Below, piece after piece: positions 11,541-23,822 of a stretch of DNA of 64,000 nt. The stretch lies in contig WPIO01000005.1 of the NCBI GenBank assembly GCA_009760855.2, positions 13,072,001 to 13,136,000 of the forward strand, written 5' to 3'. The translations under genes were made by a program, and so were the position numbers. Under the pieces are notes generated by a model, which made no database searches, was not told the origin of the DNA, and worked only from the letters and a program-made list of their open reading frames with translations. The stretch is from Cristatella mucedo. Lineage: Eukaryota > Bryozoa > Phylactolaemata > Cristatellidae. Position 1 is the stretch's first letter, and every line of letters starts with the position of its first letter.

Positions 11541-11675
11541 CTGATTCGGCCCAGTGCTTACGGTGCTCGCCCCGACCGAGGTCTGGCCAAGGTCGTGGGC
11601 TCGAGCTCCGAGGTGTTTGTGAAGCGCCTGAATAGAGGTTAAGTTCTCGTACCGCGTCATACAAATGAAATATAC
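11541..11675 (+). mobile_element. SINE-A copy 2
   Basis: The head reads TTCGGCCCAGTGCTTACGG and then AGGTCGTGGGCTCGAGC. The tail is GAAGCGCCTGAATAGAGGTT with a decayed second arm and ACAAATGAAATA. It lies in Toll gene 1 intron 2, same orientation as the gene. Confidence 0.8.
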
Positions 11676-12294
11676 ATTTTTTAGCAGCCTCGGCGAGAGC
11701 CATCTGTGGCGTAAGATTTCGTGGGAGGTCGGCGGATGCCGTAGCTCACTCAGTGGTCGTCTGCTTGGAGTCTCTTAGGCAGCCCCGTGACCCCGTCTAC
11801 TTTCGAGAAATCCCGCCTCAGGCCCGCGCCGACTTCCACTCCGACTGGCTCGGCGCGAGAGTGGCTTGCAGCAGCGAGAGATTCGCCTCCGAAATGAATC
11901 GAGACGTTTGCCGGCGTTTGCCAGGAGCGTGAGGTCGCGTTCGGCAGGCTGAGCCTCGATGACCCTCATGCTTTTCTTTCGTCGCCGCCAGTGATAGCGA
12001 TAGCTTTTCTTTCGTCGCCGCCAGCGCCGCCGATAATGCGATCCGAGGCACCTCTCCAGCCCCGCCAGCGCCGGCGCCTCTCCAGCCCCGTCCAGCATCG
12101 GCGCTGTCCGTCTTCCCGCCAAGGCCTCGGGGCTCTCGCTATTGCGGCCGTTTGCGAGTGCTGCGTCGTCGGCGAGCGCAACGGCTACGCACGCCCTTCC
12201 ACGATCCGCCGCCGCCGCTGGGCAACCGCAGCCGCTGCAGCAGCTCGTCCACCCTCGATCCCGCATTCGCACCGTCGTTTCGCTCCTTTCTCAG

Positions 12295-13076
12295 ATTCGG
12301 TCCGCGGCGTGCCGATCACGGAAGTGAACGACGACGACTTTGTCTGCGTGGACGAGCAGCACCATCTGAAAGTCGCTGTCGGCGTCTCGGCCACGCTGCT
12401 CGCGCTCACGCTGCTCTTCGTCGGCTTGACGTACCGCTACTTCAGCACGATCAAGATAATCCTGTACGCCAAATTCTACTGGCACCCGTTCGATCGCATC
12501 GACGAGCAGGCCGACGCGTCGATGCAGTACGACGTGTTCGTGTCGTACAGCAGCCACGACTGCGACTGGGTTCTCGGCACGCTGTGTGCCGTGCTCGAGA
12601 AGCGCGTTGTGCCGCCGCTGCGCACGTGCGTGCACGACAAGGACTTTACCGTCGGCTGCAGCATACACGACAACATACTCGCCTCGGTGCGCCGCAGTCG
12701 GCGAATGGTCGTCGTGCTGTCGGAGAGCTTCGTGCAAAGCGACTGGTGCATGCTCGAGTTCCGCACGGCGCACGAGAAGGTGATGAAGGAGCGAGGCGCC
12801 TACCTGGTCGTCGTCCTGCTCGACGACATCGACGTCGCGTCGCTCGATGAGAGCCTTCGCGCCTACCTGAGCACCAACACGTACCTGCACGTCGGCAACA
12901 GGTGGTTCTGGAGCAAGCTGCTCTACGCGATGCCGCAGGGCACGCGGCCGAGGCTCCACCCCGACCTGCCGCCGCCCAGCTCGCGGCGGCGGCCGCCAGG
13001 CGCCGCATGCTCCAAGGCGGACTGCGACGGCGGCGACGACGTCAAGGAGGCGTCGTTTGCTCTGGCACCCGTATAG
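12295..13076 (+). CDS. Toll: Toll-like receptor gene 1, transmembrane and TIR exon (3' terminal)
   Basis: This exon encodes the juxtamembrane stretch, one membrane helix and the cytoplasmic TIR signalling domain that recruits MyD88-type adaptors. It starts after TTTCTCAG. Two bases finish the split codon, then SVRGVPITEVND is read. The helix is VAVGVSATLLALTLLFVGL (about 12,370-12,430). TIR box 1 is YDVFVSYSS at about 12,528, box 2 is CVHDKDFTVG and box 3 is FWSKLLYAMP near 12,905. The BB loop has Val-Gly, as in fly Toll, where many TLRs have Pro-Gly. A Pro/Arg-rich tail of about 45 residues ends at the TAG at 13,074-13,076. The ORF opens earlier, at 11,991, but that part is intron by homology with the paralogue at 59,642. 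Confidence 0.92.
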
Positions 13077-13383
13077 GCGACTGTGGAGATCGAGGTGGCG
13101 AGCGTCGGGCGTCGATCCGACGAGTCTGGCATTCCGTGGTGGCAGCGCGGTCACACCCGGCCTACCGGTGGTGACCTCGAAGGTCGCTCTCAGCCAGAGT
13201 CTGAGCGGAGGGAACTTCCCGAGCCGGCGCCGAGCCGCAATGAACCCACATCCATCCAGAAGGGGACCACACGATGCACTACGTTAGTTTACTGGCGGCG
13301 CGTCAGGCTGTCAGACTGTCACACGTAGTGTCAGGTCATCAGACTGTCTGGCAGTCGGCTGCAGTCATTCGTCTGCGTGGCAC

Positions 13384-13385
<2 letters not shown>

Positions 13386-13415
<30 letters not shown>
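13386..13415 (+). repeat. (GT)n microsatellite
   Basis: Fourteen or so GT dinucleotides lie 310 bp after the Toll gene 1 stop codon, at the edge of an old LINE-A copy. Confidence 0.9.
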
Positions 13416-13417
<2 letters not shown>

Positions 13418-14861
13418 TATAACGCCATCAGGGAACCACACTTTTTGTAGGCAGTTTACATATACCGTATAAGAATCTCGTCAACAAGTTGGTGACAACA
13501 TGCAGTTTCAGCACGCATTATCACACGTAAAGGATAACTCACGCGGACCCAGGAAGTGCTTTGTGCGAAAAGGTGCGTGTTTAGCTTCGATTTAAATGTT
13601 ATCTAGTCACGAGGACGTCAGTTGAGAGTGAGTTAACGGATTTGGGAGCATAAGACCTAAAGGTACGATCCACAGAAAACTTGAGCTTGGTTTGGCGCTG
13701 TTAAACAATTTGATTCAAAACAGCGGGTATCGATACTAAGCCTGATTGGGGAGTGGTTTTGATACGTAGGCTGGAGCAAGAGAATTAAGGGACCCGAAAG
13801 TCAGAGATAAAGCACCTTGAATTCGACACGCTGCTTGATGGGGTGCCGGTACAGGTCGGCGAGAAGTGGTGTTGTAGGGGCGCGGGCGCGAGATGGCGGC
13901 TCGACGAAGATGAGCGTTGCCCCGCACAAGTGAGTTGTGGCGTTGACGACGGCTCTACGAAATCATACGCAGGCATTACAAGCGTGCGAGCGTGCATACG
14001 GAAGTAGAAGCCGTCGTGGAAGCTGCTCCGGAGCGCGTGGAGAGAAGAGAAGAGCAAGTGAGCGAGAAGAAGGGGAGAGCGAAGGGATAGCGTTCGTACA
14101 GGCCGACGAACAGGCAGAAAGTTCCTTGATGCCGACTAGCGTGGTCGCGCTACCGCAGCTGACCCCTTCATCCAGCTTAGTTAGCCGGTACTCTACATCG
14201 GCAGCTCCTAGTGAGGCGGTACTCAGCCCGCCTGTTGGCCTGGCGGAGTGATGTGAGTCCGGCTGTGGAGGAATGACATTGTGGGAGTGGCCACGCCCGC
14301 AGTGTAATGTGGTCACTGCGACCCTCATCACAGATAAGCCTGGCTCATTGTTTTGTGCCAACTGTAAGCTCCTGGTTGCACAGGCGGGAAGACTGCAAGC
14401 AGTCAGTTACAGAAGCCGAGATGGGATGTCGCAAATGCATAGGCCAGCATGGATATGACGTACCTGTCTAAGCAAGCCCAAATTTCTGTAATGTGATGCA
14501 GCAAATAGTAGGTAAACTTGACTGCGTAGCTGATGTGATCGTCCAGTGAAAGGTCACCTTGAAATAGGGCACCGAGATTTCGTACAGATGACCCCGGGAG
14601 ATATGCTGGGGAGCCTAGTTTCAGCGTTAAGCATTCCGATTTCTGAATCACATACAGTTTGCACATAGTTAATAACTTGGTTTTATCTTCGATCCATTTT
14701 ATCCATACCCAGCAACGATCCAAGTGCGAATGCTGGAAATACATGTAGCGAATGTTACAAATAAAGTACACGAAGCCGAGTGGATTAGACTCCGCTGGAA
14801 GGCTGGAAAGGATCACAGCATTGCCACAGTTTATGTCGTCTGTAAAGTGACTCGAGAGAGA
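13415..14861 (-). mobile_element. Old LINE-A copy, broken in two
   Basis: Minus-strand LINE-A sequence is seen at about 13,415-13,890 (3' UTR and the C-terminal coding end) and again at about 14,270-14,830 (RT/C-terminal coding). Readable remnants include SVRNLGALFQGDLSLDDHIS and VISMLAYAFATSHLGFCN, the latter matching the [15 protein letters not shown] of the younger copies. About 380 bp of unrelated sequence separates the two blocks. Frameshifts are numerous and no protein could be made. Confidence 0.75.
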
Positions 14862-17060
14862 TTTAATAATAATGTTAATATAATAATAACGTACTTGATA
14901 AATCGCCCTCAGATAACTTAATCTCTTTCTAGGCGCTTTACATTTGCTGCAAAGGGAAATGCAATTGAATGGTGAGTAATATCATGCTTGAAAAACAAAC
15001 AAAATCAATAACATGGTTAGGGGTGACACGCACAGGGTCAGCATGCAAATGTGGTTAGTGGCAGCATGCACAGTGTCAAAACCCATAAGCACGTGATGGA
15101 CGAATCATAGGGACCCACTAAATGCTGTCCTAAATAGGTGTGTTTTTAAGTTCCTTTTAAATGTGGTCAGGTCAGGGGATGTTCTGACGCAGGTCGGGAG
15201 GGAGTTCCAGGCTTTGGGAGCATACGAACTAAATGCACGGTCTCCAAAGAATTTGAGGTTTGTACGAGGTATTTCTAGACTGTTGGATTCCGAAAAGTGG
15301 GTGGTACGATGCTTGGCCTGATGGGGGAGTATGTCGGAGAGATAGGCTGGAGCCATAGAATGAAGGGACCTAAAAGTGAGCGACAAGACGTTGAAGTCAA
15401 TCCATTGCTTGACTGGTAGCCAGTGCAGGTCGTCGAGAAGTGGAGTAACGTGGCAACCGCGAGGCTCACGACAGACAAGCCTAGCTGCAGAGTTTTGCAC
15501 CAGCTGCAATCGCCTGATCGCACATGCTGGTAGGCCAGTAAGCAGTGAGTTGCAGAAGTCGAGACGAGATGTCACGAATGCATGGACCAACTTGGACGTG
15601 GTATCCTTATCTAAACAAGCCCGAATTTTAGCAATATTATGAAGCTGGAAATAGGCAGATTTGACCGTGGAGCTGATATGGTCGTCTAACGAGAGGTCGC
15701 TTTGGAATACGACACCTAGATTTCGAGCTGATTCGACAGGAGATATGCTGGCAGAGCCAATTTTGAGAGTCAGCCTTTCCAATCTCTGGATCACACTGGG
15801 TTTGCCCATAACTAGTAAGTTAGTTTTGTCATCGTTTAGTTTTAGAAAATTTGCTGCCATCCATGTGCGGATGTCATCAATGCATGCAGCAAGTGAGTTT
15901 AGAGAATTTGAGGTGCTCGAAGGCTGTGAGGGATCAAAGCAAAGGTACAACTGAGTGTCATCCTCATAGAAGTGAAAGCCTAGATTGTGCTTGGCAATCA
16001 CATCAGCGAGAGGGAGAGTATAAACCGGGAAAAGAACCGGACCTAGCACTGAGCACTGAGGTACTCCATATTTTAGAGGTACTTCAGATGATCTTTGTCC
16101 ATTCACGTCAATACTCTGGAGTCTCCCACTGAGATATGACCTGAACCACTGCAGAGCAGTGCCAGTGATGCCCAGGCGAAATGAGAGGCGCTCTAGAAGA
16201 ACTTTGTGATCGATGGTATCAAAAGCTGCCGAAAGATCGAGCAAAACAAGAAGAGACACTCTACCCATGTCTGCATTCCTAAGTAGGTCGTTGTATACCC
16301 TAAGCAATGCTGACTCTGTGGAGTGATTAGCTCTAAAGCCAGACTGGAACTTGCTAGCAAGGTGTGAGGTTTCGATATATGAGTTTAGCTGGTCTGCCAC
16401 GACCCGTTGCAGTGTCTTTGATAGAAATGGTAGAAGGGAGACTGGGCGGTAGTTGCTTAAGTCCTCTTGGTCTAGTGTTGCTTTCTTGAGGAGAGGCCTG
16501 ACTACAGCTTTTTTGAAAGGTGCTGGGACATGACCTGAGGCTAATGACATATTAATGATGTTAGTTATACATGGCAGCAGCAGATCAATGCAACGTAGGA
16601 GCAGGACAGTGGGAATAGGGTCCAGAGGACTTGTTGTCTTCTTTGATTGAGATACGAACTTTAGGACTAGATCACTAGTGACTTGCTTAAATGCAGACAT
16701 TGAGGTGCAGCCAGGAACCGAGGAACAGCATTCTAGTGGGGAGGTTGTCATCGCAGGGATGGATTCCCTGATCTTGTCTATCTTCTGCACAAAGAATCGA
16801 GAGAAGCGATCGGCTAGATCATCACAAGGATCATCAGGCAAGGAGCTAATCTGGGAACGGCTGAGGAGATGGTTTATTGTCGACACCAGCATTTTTGGAT
16901 TGTGCATCTGTGATTCAACAATGTTTCTATAGAAGCTAGACTTGGCCTTTGCTAGGTTCGATTGGTACGACTTACAGTAGTCTTCATATGCCTGTCGATG
17001 GACAGTTAGTCCGGATCTTTTGTATGCTTTTTCAAGTTTCGTTTAGTAGACCTGGCTAGT
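14862..17060 (-). mobile_element. LINE-A copy A1 (L2/CR1 clade, 5'-truncated)
   Basis: This non-LTR retrotransposon copy retains the linker, reverse transcriptase and C-terminal parts, 200 bp of 3' UTR, the terminal stem-loop and an (ATT)n tail at about 14,862-14,892. The endonuclease half is missing. Its 5' border lies near 17,060, where a frame break occurs and older repeat debris begins. Confidence 0.9.
15105..16907 (-). pseudogene. LINE-A copy A1 reverse transcriptase ORF
   Basis: The 600-residue frame copies element RNA into DNA at a nicked target when intact. Visible are NYRPVSLLP (152-160), LSAAFDTID (225-233), the PQG-box position (283-285) and the YxDD catalytic box (314-317), followed by the typical C-terminal WNSLPTCVR. 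The frame is the longest of all copies here, but two signature positions are altered: PQG reads PQC and YADD reads YEDD. With those and no endonuclease, it is very probably inactive. The reading frame extends upstream of the first Met to about 17,038, where a frameshift breaks it. Confidence 0.85.
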
Positions 17061-17150
17061 TTAATGTCTGTGGTTTAGTTCTCTGAGGGCACTACACAAA
17101 TGTACTATTATTATTCGCATAGAAATGAAAGCCTAGATTGTGGTCAGTGA
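17060..17150. mobile_element. Stacked LINE-A scraps
   Basis: A plus-strand tail (GTTCTCTGAGGGCACTACAC with ATTATTATT) at about 17,080-17,114 runs straight into a minus-strand fragment of the RT region (GAAAGCCTAGATTGTGGTC) at 17,117-17,145. Confidence 0.6.
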
Positions 17151-18020
17151 CTACACCGATCGTGCTTACGTCAGCGCTACCTTCTGCTAGCCTCCCGTCT
17201 TGTTTCTGCAACGAGGCGTTCGCCTTGCGCCGAATTCCTCCGACTCTCTCGCTTCCCGTGGGGGGTGGGGGGCTTCCTCGAGATTCTCGCGAGATTCCGC
17301 CCGAGTCTGACGAGATCTCCCGAGCCGGAGGGGGGTGTGACAGCGGCGGCAGAGGTGGTGGCAGGGGGGGGGGGCGAGACATGCAGCCTGCGACTACGCT
17401 AAGCCTCGAGTCGGAAGGGACGACTCGTGTCGTTGACCCAAGTCGTAGTATTTACAGACCCAAGTAGTAGTATTTACAGCTGTAGCGACCTACGAACGAA
17501 AGTGGGTACAAGCGCTGTGCTCGTAATGGCGCCAGTCTTGGCCGACGCATGGCCGGCGTCCCGCTGGCGTCTCGAAGAATCGCAGCAAGCGAAGCGTCAC
17601 TCGTCGAATGCACGCGACTCTTAGCGCTGCCTGTGCATTCTCCGCTGCAGCAGGGCATACATAGGGCAGCGATACAGATAAAGCAGCTCATATCTTCAAA
17701 AAAAGAAAGTCCGTGTCCAGTCAGCGCAGAAGTCAGCCTATTCGATCGGCGGTGCACAGCTTTGCAAGCTTTGGCTGGCGTCAAGCGCTCAGCCAAAGCT
17801 TGCAAAGCTCTCCGAGCCCTAACGAAGTGCGAAGGACCAATCGAGCTGTGATTTCTGCGGGGGCTAACCCCAGATTATAGCTTGAGCGGTTCCGACTCAT
17901 CATTAGTTTACTATAATTCAGGGACCACCGCGAAGAGCATCCAGGCAATAGTCGTAGTCTGGCTGATGTGGCGTGCCAAACTTTCAGCAGTCCATTCGCA
18001 GACGAGCTCATTACAAATAT
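17151..18020. other. Unassigned sequence with a perfect hairpin
   Basis: The stretch has G/C homopolymer-rich patches at 17,258-17,372. No recognisable gene was found. The hairpin at 17,758-17,809 is listed separately. Confidence 0.4.
17758..17809. repeat. Perfect 20-bp inverted repeat, 12-nt loop
   Basis: Arms AGCTTTGCAAGCTTTGGCTG and CAGCCAAAGCTTGCAAAGCT are exact reverse complements around a loop of 12 bases. It is isolated: no coding frame, tRNA-like head or transposase lies next to it. Confidence 0.9.
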
Positions 18021-18021
18021 T

Positions 18022-18154
18022 AAAATAGCCGATTTAACAAACTCTTTTGTATTTCGGGGCAAGGGAGCCCTACGTCCCGAGGTCGTGCTTTTGAATCCTG
18101 CAATGGGTGATTCTTTATCGCTGCTGCAAGCGGCGGTGATAGCCGTAAAGGCTC
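18022..18154 (+). mobile_element. SINE-B copy 3 with inverted tail
   Basis: A minus-orientation SINE-B tail (GCCGATTTAACAAACTCTTT, 18,022-18,052) abuts a plus-orientation body (CCGAGGTCGTGCTTTTGAATC, shown in part; GGTGATAGCCGTAAAGGCTC) at 18,054-18,154. The two halves face opposite ways, so a 5' inversion or a local rearrangement is implied. Confidence 0.65.
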
Positions 18155-18164
18155 TTAATAACAA

Positions 18165-18420
18165 TAATAATAATAATGCACTTGATAAAGCGCTCTCAGA
18201 GAACTCTCTCTCTCTCTCTCTCTCTCTCTAGGTGCTTTACATTTGCTGCAGAGGGAAATGTAATTGAATGGTGAGTAATATCATGCTTGATAAACAAACA
18301 ACATGAATAACATTATTAGGGGTGACATGCACAGGGTCAGCATGCAAGTGTGGTTAGTGGCAGCACGCACAGTGTCAGCACGCATAAGCACGTGAAGGAC
18401 GAATCACAGAAGCACGAATC
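18165..18420 (-). mobile_element. LINE-A 3' UTR fragment with expanded hairpin repeat
   Basis: The LINE-A 3' UTR is on the minus strand with an (ATT)n tail at its left end. In the terminal stem-loop the AGAGA arm has grown into a (CT)n run (18,204-18,230). Confidence 0.85.
18204..18230 (+). repeat. (CT)n inside a LINE-A terminal hairpin
   Basis: The CT run replaces the CTCTTTCTAG segment seen in other LINE-A tails, so the microsatellite was born from the hairpin arm. Confidence 0.85.
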
Positions 18421-18429
18421 ACTATATTA

Positions 18430-18565
18430 AAGAGACTGTTAAATCAACTAGCCCCAAAGGCGGCTGTCACCGCCACTTGCAGTTGGCAATGAAGGATTGC
18501 TCAATTGCAGGATTCGAACGACCTCGGTCGTTAAGAGCGAGTACCTCACCTCCGGGGCTTGCCCA
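18430..18565 (-). mobile_element. SINE-B copy 4
   Basis: The tail GACTGTTAAATCAACTAG, the body and a tRNA-like head with the B-box remnant GTTCGAATCC on the minus strand are recognisable. About 12 bases of the head are deleted. Confidence 0.7.
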
Positions 18566-20570
18566 TTGGCAGCACACTGGCCGATAAGCAATGCAAGCGT
18601 CCGATGTCCAAACGACAGGAGTGCGTCGAGAGCAGTGGGTCCAGTCTCGACGACTCTCCCGACGGCCGCTTGTGAGCGATGGGCGTGAGCGTAGGCAAAA
18701 AATCTTCTCGGACCACTGTCGGCGGATGTGCTAGCACCATTCTCCCCAGTTAGAGGTAGGAAGTGCTTGCTCGCTTTGGCTTCCGTCAGCACTGGCTTTC
18801 GCAATTAATTCTGTCGATCGTCAAGCGAATTAGACAGGTATGCCACTGATGCAAACCAGTGCGTTCACGTGCATCTAGCGATGATCGGGCGAGCGATAAA
18901 CGAACCGGAAAGGTGTCACCTTGTGGGCGGTGCCTTTCCTGGGATGTTCGACACCATCTGGCGAGCGCTGCTCGGAGGCGCCAAATGGCGGGCTGCTACT
19001 CTGACGACCTGCAGCGCTGTCGGAGTCGGCCCCAAAGGGTGCATGCACCGTCTAGCTCCCGCGGACTGAGGATTGTCAAGATCCTGGACCCGGCTTTAAA
19101 TCAGCTCTACGTGCGGCAAAGAAGAGGCTTGAGCCCCGCAGCCAGCGCGAACTGTGCAGAGCACGCGATCCGAGATGATGAACGCGTGATGACTACTTTA
19201 CCGAGTGAAAAGTATGACTCGGCCTGGTAAGCCTCCTCCCCGTTCGTCACGTGTCTATAGCCATTGTCTCCCAGTCTGCACCGCTGACTGCAACTCCTCA
19301 AAGCCATGCAGACAAGGGAGTGTGTAATGGTGAAGAATTTTCTGTGGCCCACTCGTAGCTTCGAGCGACTGTCGGTGCGCGTACTCTACACAGAAAAAGC
19401 GAGAAGCAAAGCTAAGTCAAGAGGAAGTCGAACAATTGACTACCATGACAGTGGCAGTACAGGAAGTGCCTGACCCGACAGCCGGTAGAGATGATATCGT
19501 CGCTGCCACAATCTAAGGAGCGGTTACTCTGTACAGGACTGGACTGCAAAAGCTTCTGTCGCCAACAGTCTTTAAATGAAAGAAAGAGACAGCTAGGTAA
19601 TTGTCTCTAAAGGAGTTGAGGACATGAGAAAGCTGGCTCTGGTGCAACAGTTTATGTAATTACGAAAAAATTCAGTGGCAGCGAACCTCGCATGTTAAAC
19701 GCGTAAGAATTTCTGTTTGTGGCTTCTTTTGATAAACCAGAACTCATTGCTGCTATTGAGCATCTGAGTGACGAGACTGAATTTCTTGGATTTGAAGTGC
19801 AATCCTAATGGAAGTATTCTTATTTCGGCAGCCCTGAAAATTACTGGAGCTAGCAAGATCTTGATCTAATTTGTAAAAATTCGTCATGCTGTACAGGGAT
19901 CAAACGTATTTTTTTTATCTACGCGTCTGACGGCAGTCTTCTGAATGGAGCTATAAAGCGTCATTCGCTGCCGCGTTTGGGCTCTGAGGTCCTGGACTAA
20001 ATTTCTGGACACATATGTCATGATTGATAACATCAGAGTGCAATCGCAGTGCTGACTGACCCACTAAACCTAAGTGGGTTGTGGGCAAGAAAATGGTAGC
20101 CTGAAGATGTCATTACAAGGCTGAAGCTTTGCTTCTCCTTATCATTAGTCAGTCACTTCGTTGCTGAGGGGTTAATCTTAGCGCACTGCTTTGGTCTTTG
20201 CCTTTGGTTGTTTTGTTCGGTTCTCTATGGTCTTGCCTTAAGTCAACCCGGGAGTAATTTGCTGCTGCCCGTCGGGAGTAAGCTTCAAAACAGCGTGAGC
20301 TTAATCAGCCAGATTATGATCGGTATTCATTATTCGTGGTTCCTGATCTCTAACCAAGGCCGTATTAAAGCCGATGCATTGAAATAGGCTGGCAGTTATG
20401 TTTCCGGAGTTGCCCAAGGTATTTGAGCTGATCCCGATTGATTTGAGATGACGATGATAATGATAATAATTAATAATGTTAATAATAACAATAATGATAA
20501 TTTAATACTAATTTTTGGCTTAATACGGGCTTAATAACTAGACGAAATGCAAACATTAAAATATATAATT
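18566..20570. other. Intergenic, one LINE-B scrap
   Basis: No gene is recognised. A minus-strand LINE-B C-terminal scrap lies at about 19,540-19,650. AT-rich (TAA)-like sequence is at 20,450-20,510. Confidence 0.4.
19540..19650 (-). mobile_element. LINE-B coding scrap
   Basis: The scrap matches the LINE-B copy near 57,020-57,110: TTCTGTCGCCAACAGTCTTT, AAAGAGACAGCTA, then the GAGTTGAGGACATGAG region. Frame is lost. Confidence 0.55.
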
Positions 20571-20574
20571 CATC

Positions 20575-20895
20575 TGCATAGCACCTAACGTAACTTAGTC
20601 TTCATCCATGCGCTTCGCATATGCCACAGGGCTCGAGCCAAAGACCTCGATTATCTAATGCATTCAACTGCTGGGTTTTAGCCTAGAGTTAAGGTGCTCG
20701 CTTTTCACGACTCAGGTCATGGGTTCGAGTCTTGCAGTGCGAAATTCTTTATTGCCCATTGCTAGCGGTAGTGATAGCCTATAAGGCTCTTCTGCGCTAT
20801 ATAGCTGAAGCTGTTAAATCAGCTAACCATTATTTACCTGGACCTCGGTCATCAAAGGCGAGCATCTTAATCCCTGGGTCAAACCAGGGCGTCAT
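20575..20895. mobile_element. SINE-A and SINE-B nest
   Basis: A decayed minus-strand SINE-A (CGCTTCGCATATGCCACAGG, GCTCGAGCC) at about 20,590-20,690 is followed by a plus-strand SINE-B (20,672-20,830, with GTCATGGGTTCGAGTCTTG and TGTTAAATCAGCTAACC). A minus-strand SINE-A head remnant (GACCTCGGTCATCAAAGGCG) lies at 20,838-20,895. Confidence 0.7.
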
Positions 20896-21450
20896 AAATA
20901 GCCGCAATGAGTAGTTTCCTCTAAGCACTGTTTATGTAGCTGTGCGGGAACTGTGAGGAAAACCTGCACAATTCTGGAAGTTCTATTATGTCCATTAGGT
21001 TTCAATTTAGAGGACATTAAATGCACAGGAACATTGGATGGTTTGTAGCCGATTGATTTTCCTTTCGGCTGTAATTCTTTCGATGTCTAATCGGAGCATG
21101 GTCACGCGGCAGAAAGGCCACTGGATTTTGGATCGTGACAGCAAGCTTGCACTTGCCAATTTCGATGGTGACACGGCTTACCTGAGGAAAGTCGCTCCAC
21201 GAGGAAGCGAGTACGACGAAGGCTACCAGTTTGCTTGTCATGGAAGCGGCAGGAACTAAATAGAGCGAGAGAGGCGGAGGCTGCGAGTTAGTGAGACAGA
21301 AGAAAAAGAGAGTGGAGAGTAAGAGGAGACGGATAAGCAATAAGAGAAAGTGAGCATGAGAAATAAAGAGGGATACGATTGAGAACGGTGGAAAGAGAGT
21401 GGTGATTAGATAAAGAAGGAAGAGTGAGAAGGAAAGGTGAGGATGAGAGA
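20896..21450. other. Intergenic, nothing recognised
   Basis: Sequence becomes progressively GA-rich toward the microsatellite that starts near 21,450. No gene is seen. Confidence 0.4.
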
Positions 21451-21451
21451 A

Positions 21452-23300
<1,849 letters not shown>

Positions 23301-23312
23301 GGCCACTAGGCA

Positions 23313-23776
23313 TTAAAGCTCATTGAGACAGGCCTCGAGCGTGGCTATTGCATCTTGTCCGTTAGCTTGGACAGTTAGCACCATCGTTTCGTAATGTGAG
23401 GCGATGGGTGAGATCTCGGACGGCCGTTCTCGGCAGTTCGGACACTGCGATCTGTGGCCGGTCAATACGGCTCGGTGCACGCAGGGCGGCAGCTGTGTGG
23501 CCGACATCGGCAGGGCGTTGAGCTGTGCAGCGAGCGGCTGGCGAGTTGCCCGTACAAGCCGCACACATGCAGTCGAATCGAAAAACCTCTTTTAGCAAGG
23601 TTCTCCTTTCTTGTCTGGCCCGTAGTCGTCGAATGTCTGCTCACCAGTCGACGTGGGACGCAAGCTCAGGACCACCATTTTGGTGCTGTGGTAGTAGTCT
23701 CTGCTAATGCCACGGGCGCAAGAATGGTTGAAAAAACTCACGCTAGGATATGGGGCGCTGGCAATTCGCACCGACT
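23313..23776 (-). pseudogene. SMYD4: SMYD4-like retrocopy, C-terminal (SET) half
   Basis: Minus-strand frames read YPSVSFFNHSCARGISRDY, the SET-domain core with the NHSC motif that binds S-adenosylmethionine and the substrate lysine. Next come LRPTSTGEQTFDDYGP, then in a shifted frame LLKEVFRFDCMCAACTG, the post-SET cysteine cluster. A second frame gives QCPNCRERP and a C-terminal DAIATLEACLNEL, then a stop. This is the order of the C-terminal half of SMYD4, a TPR-MYND-SET lysine methyltransferase. No intron separates the parts, but frameshifts and a small deletion break it, so it looks like a processed pseudogene. It begins at a LINE-A tail (23,776-23,822). Its missing N-terminal half is on the opposite strand at about 51,800-53,200. 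Confidence 0.75.
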
Positions 23777-23822
23777 TATAATAATATTGCACTTGATAAA
23801 GCGCCCTCAGAGAACTTAATCT

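Noticed and set aside
11991-12294. N-terminal 100 residues of the plus-strand frame leading into the TIR exon
   Set aside because: They are not hydrophobic or LRR-like, they precede a good acceptor in the right phase, and the paralogue at 59,642 has no equivalent.
12291-13154. A 287-residue minus-strand frame over the Toll gene 1 TIR exon
   Set aside because: It is a shadow of GC-rich coding sequence with strong third-position bias. It has no domain.
15376-15954. Plus-strand frames antisense to LINE-A copy A1, and the equivalents opposite copies A2 and A3
   Set aside because: They are shadows of the RT coding strand and recur identically opposite every copy.
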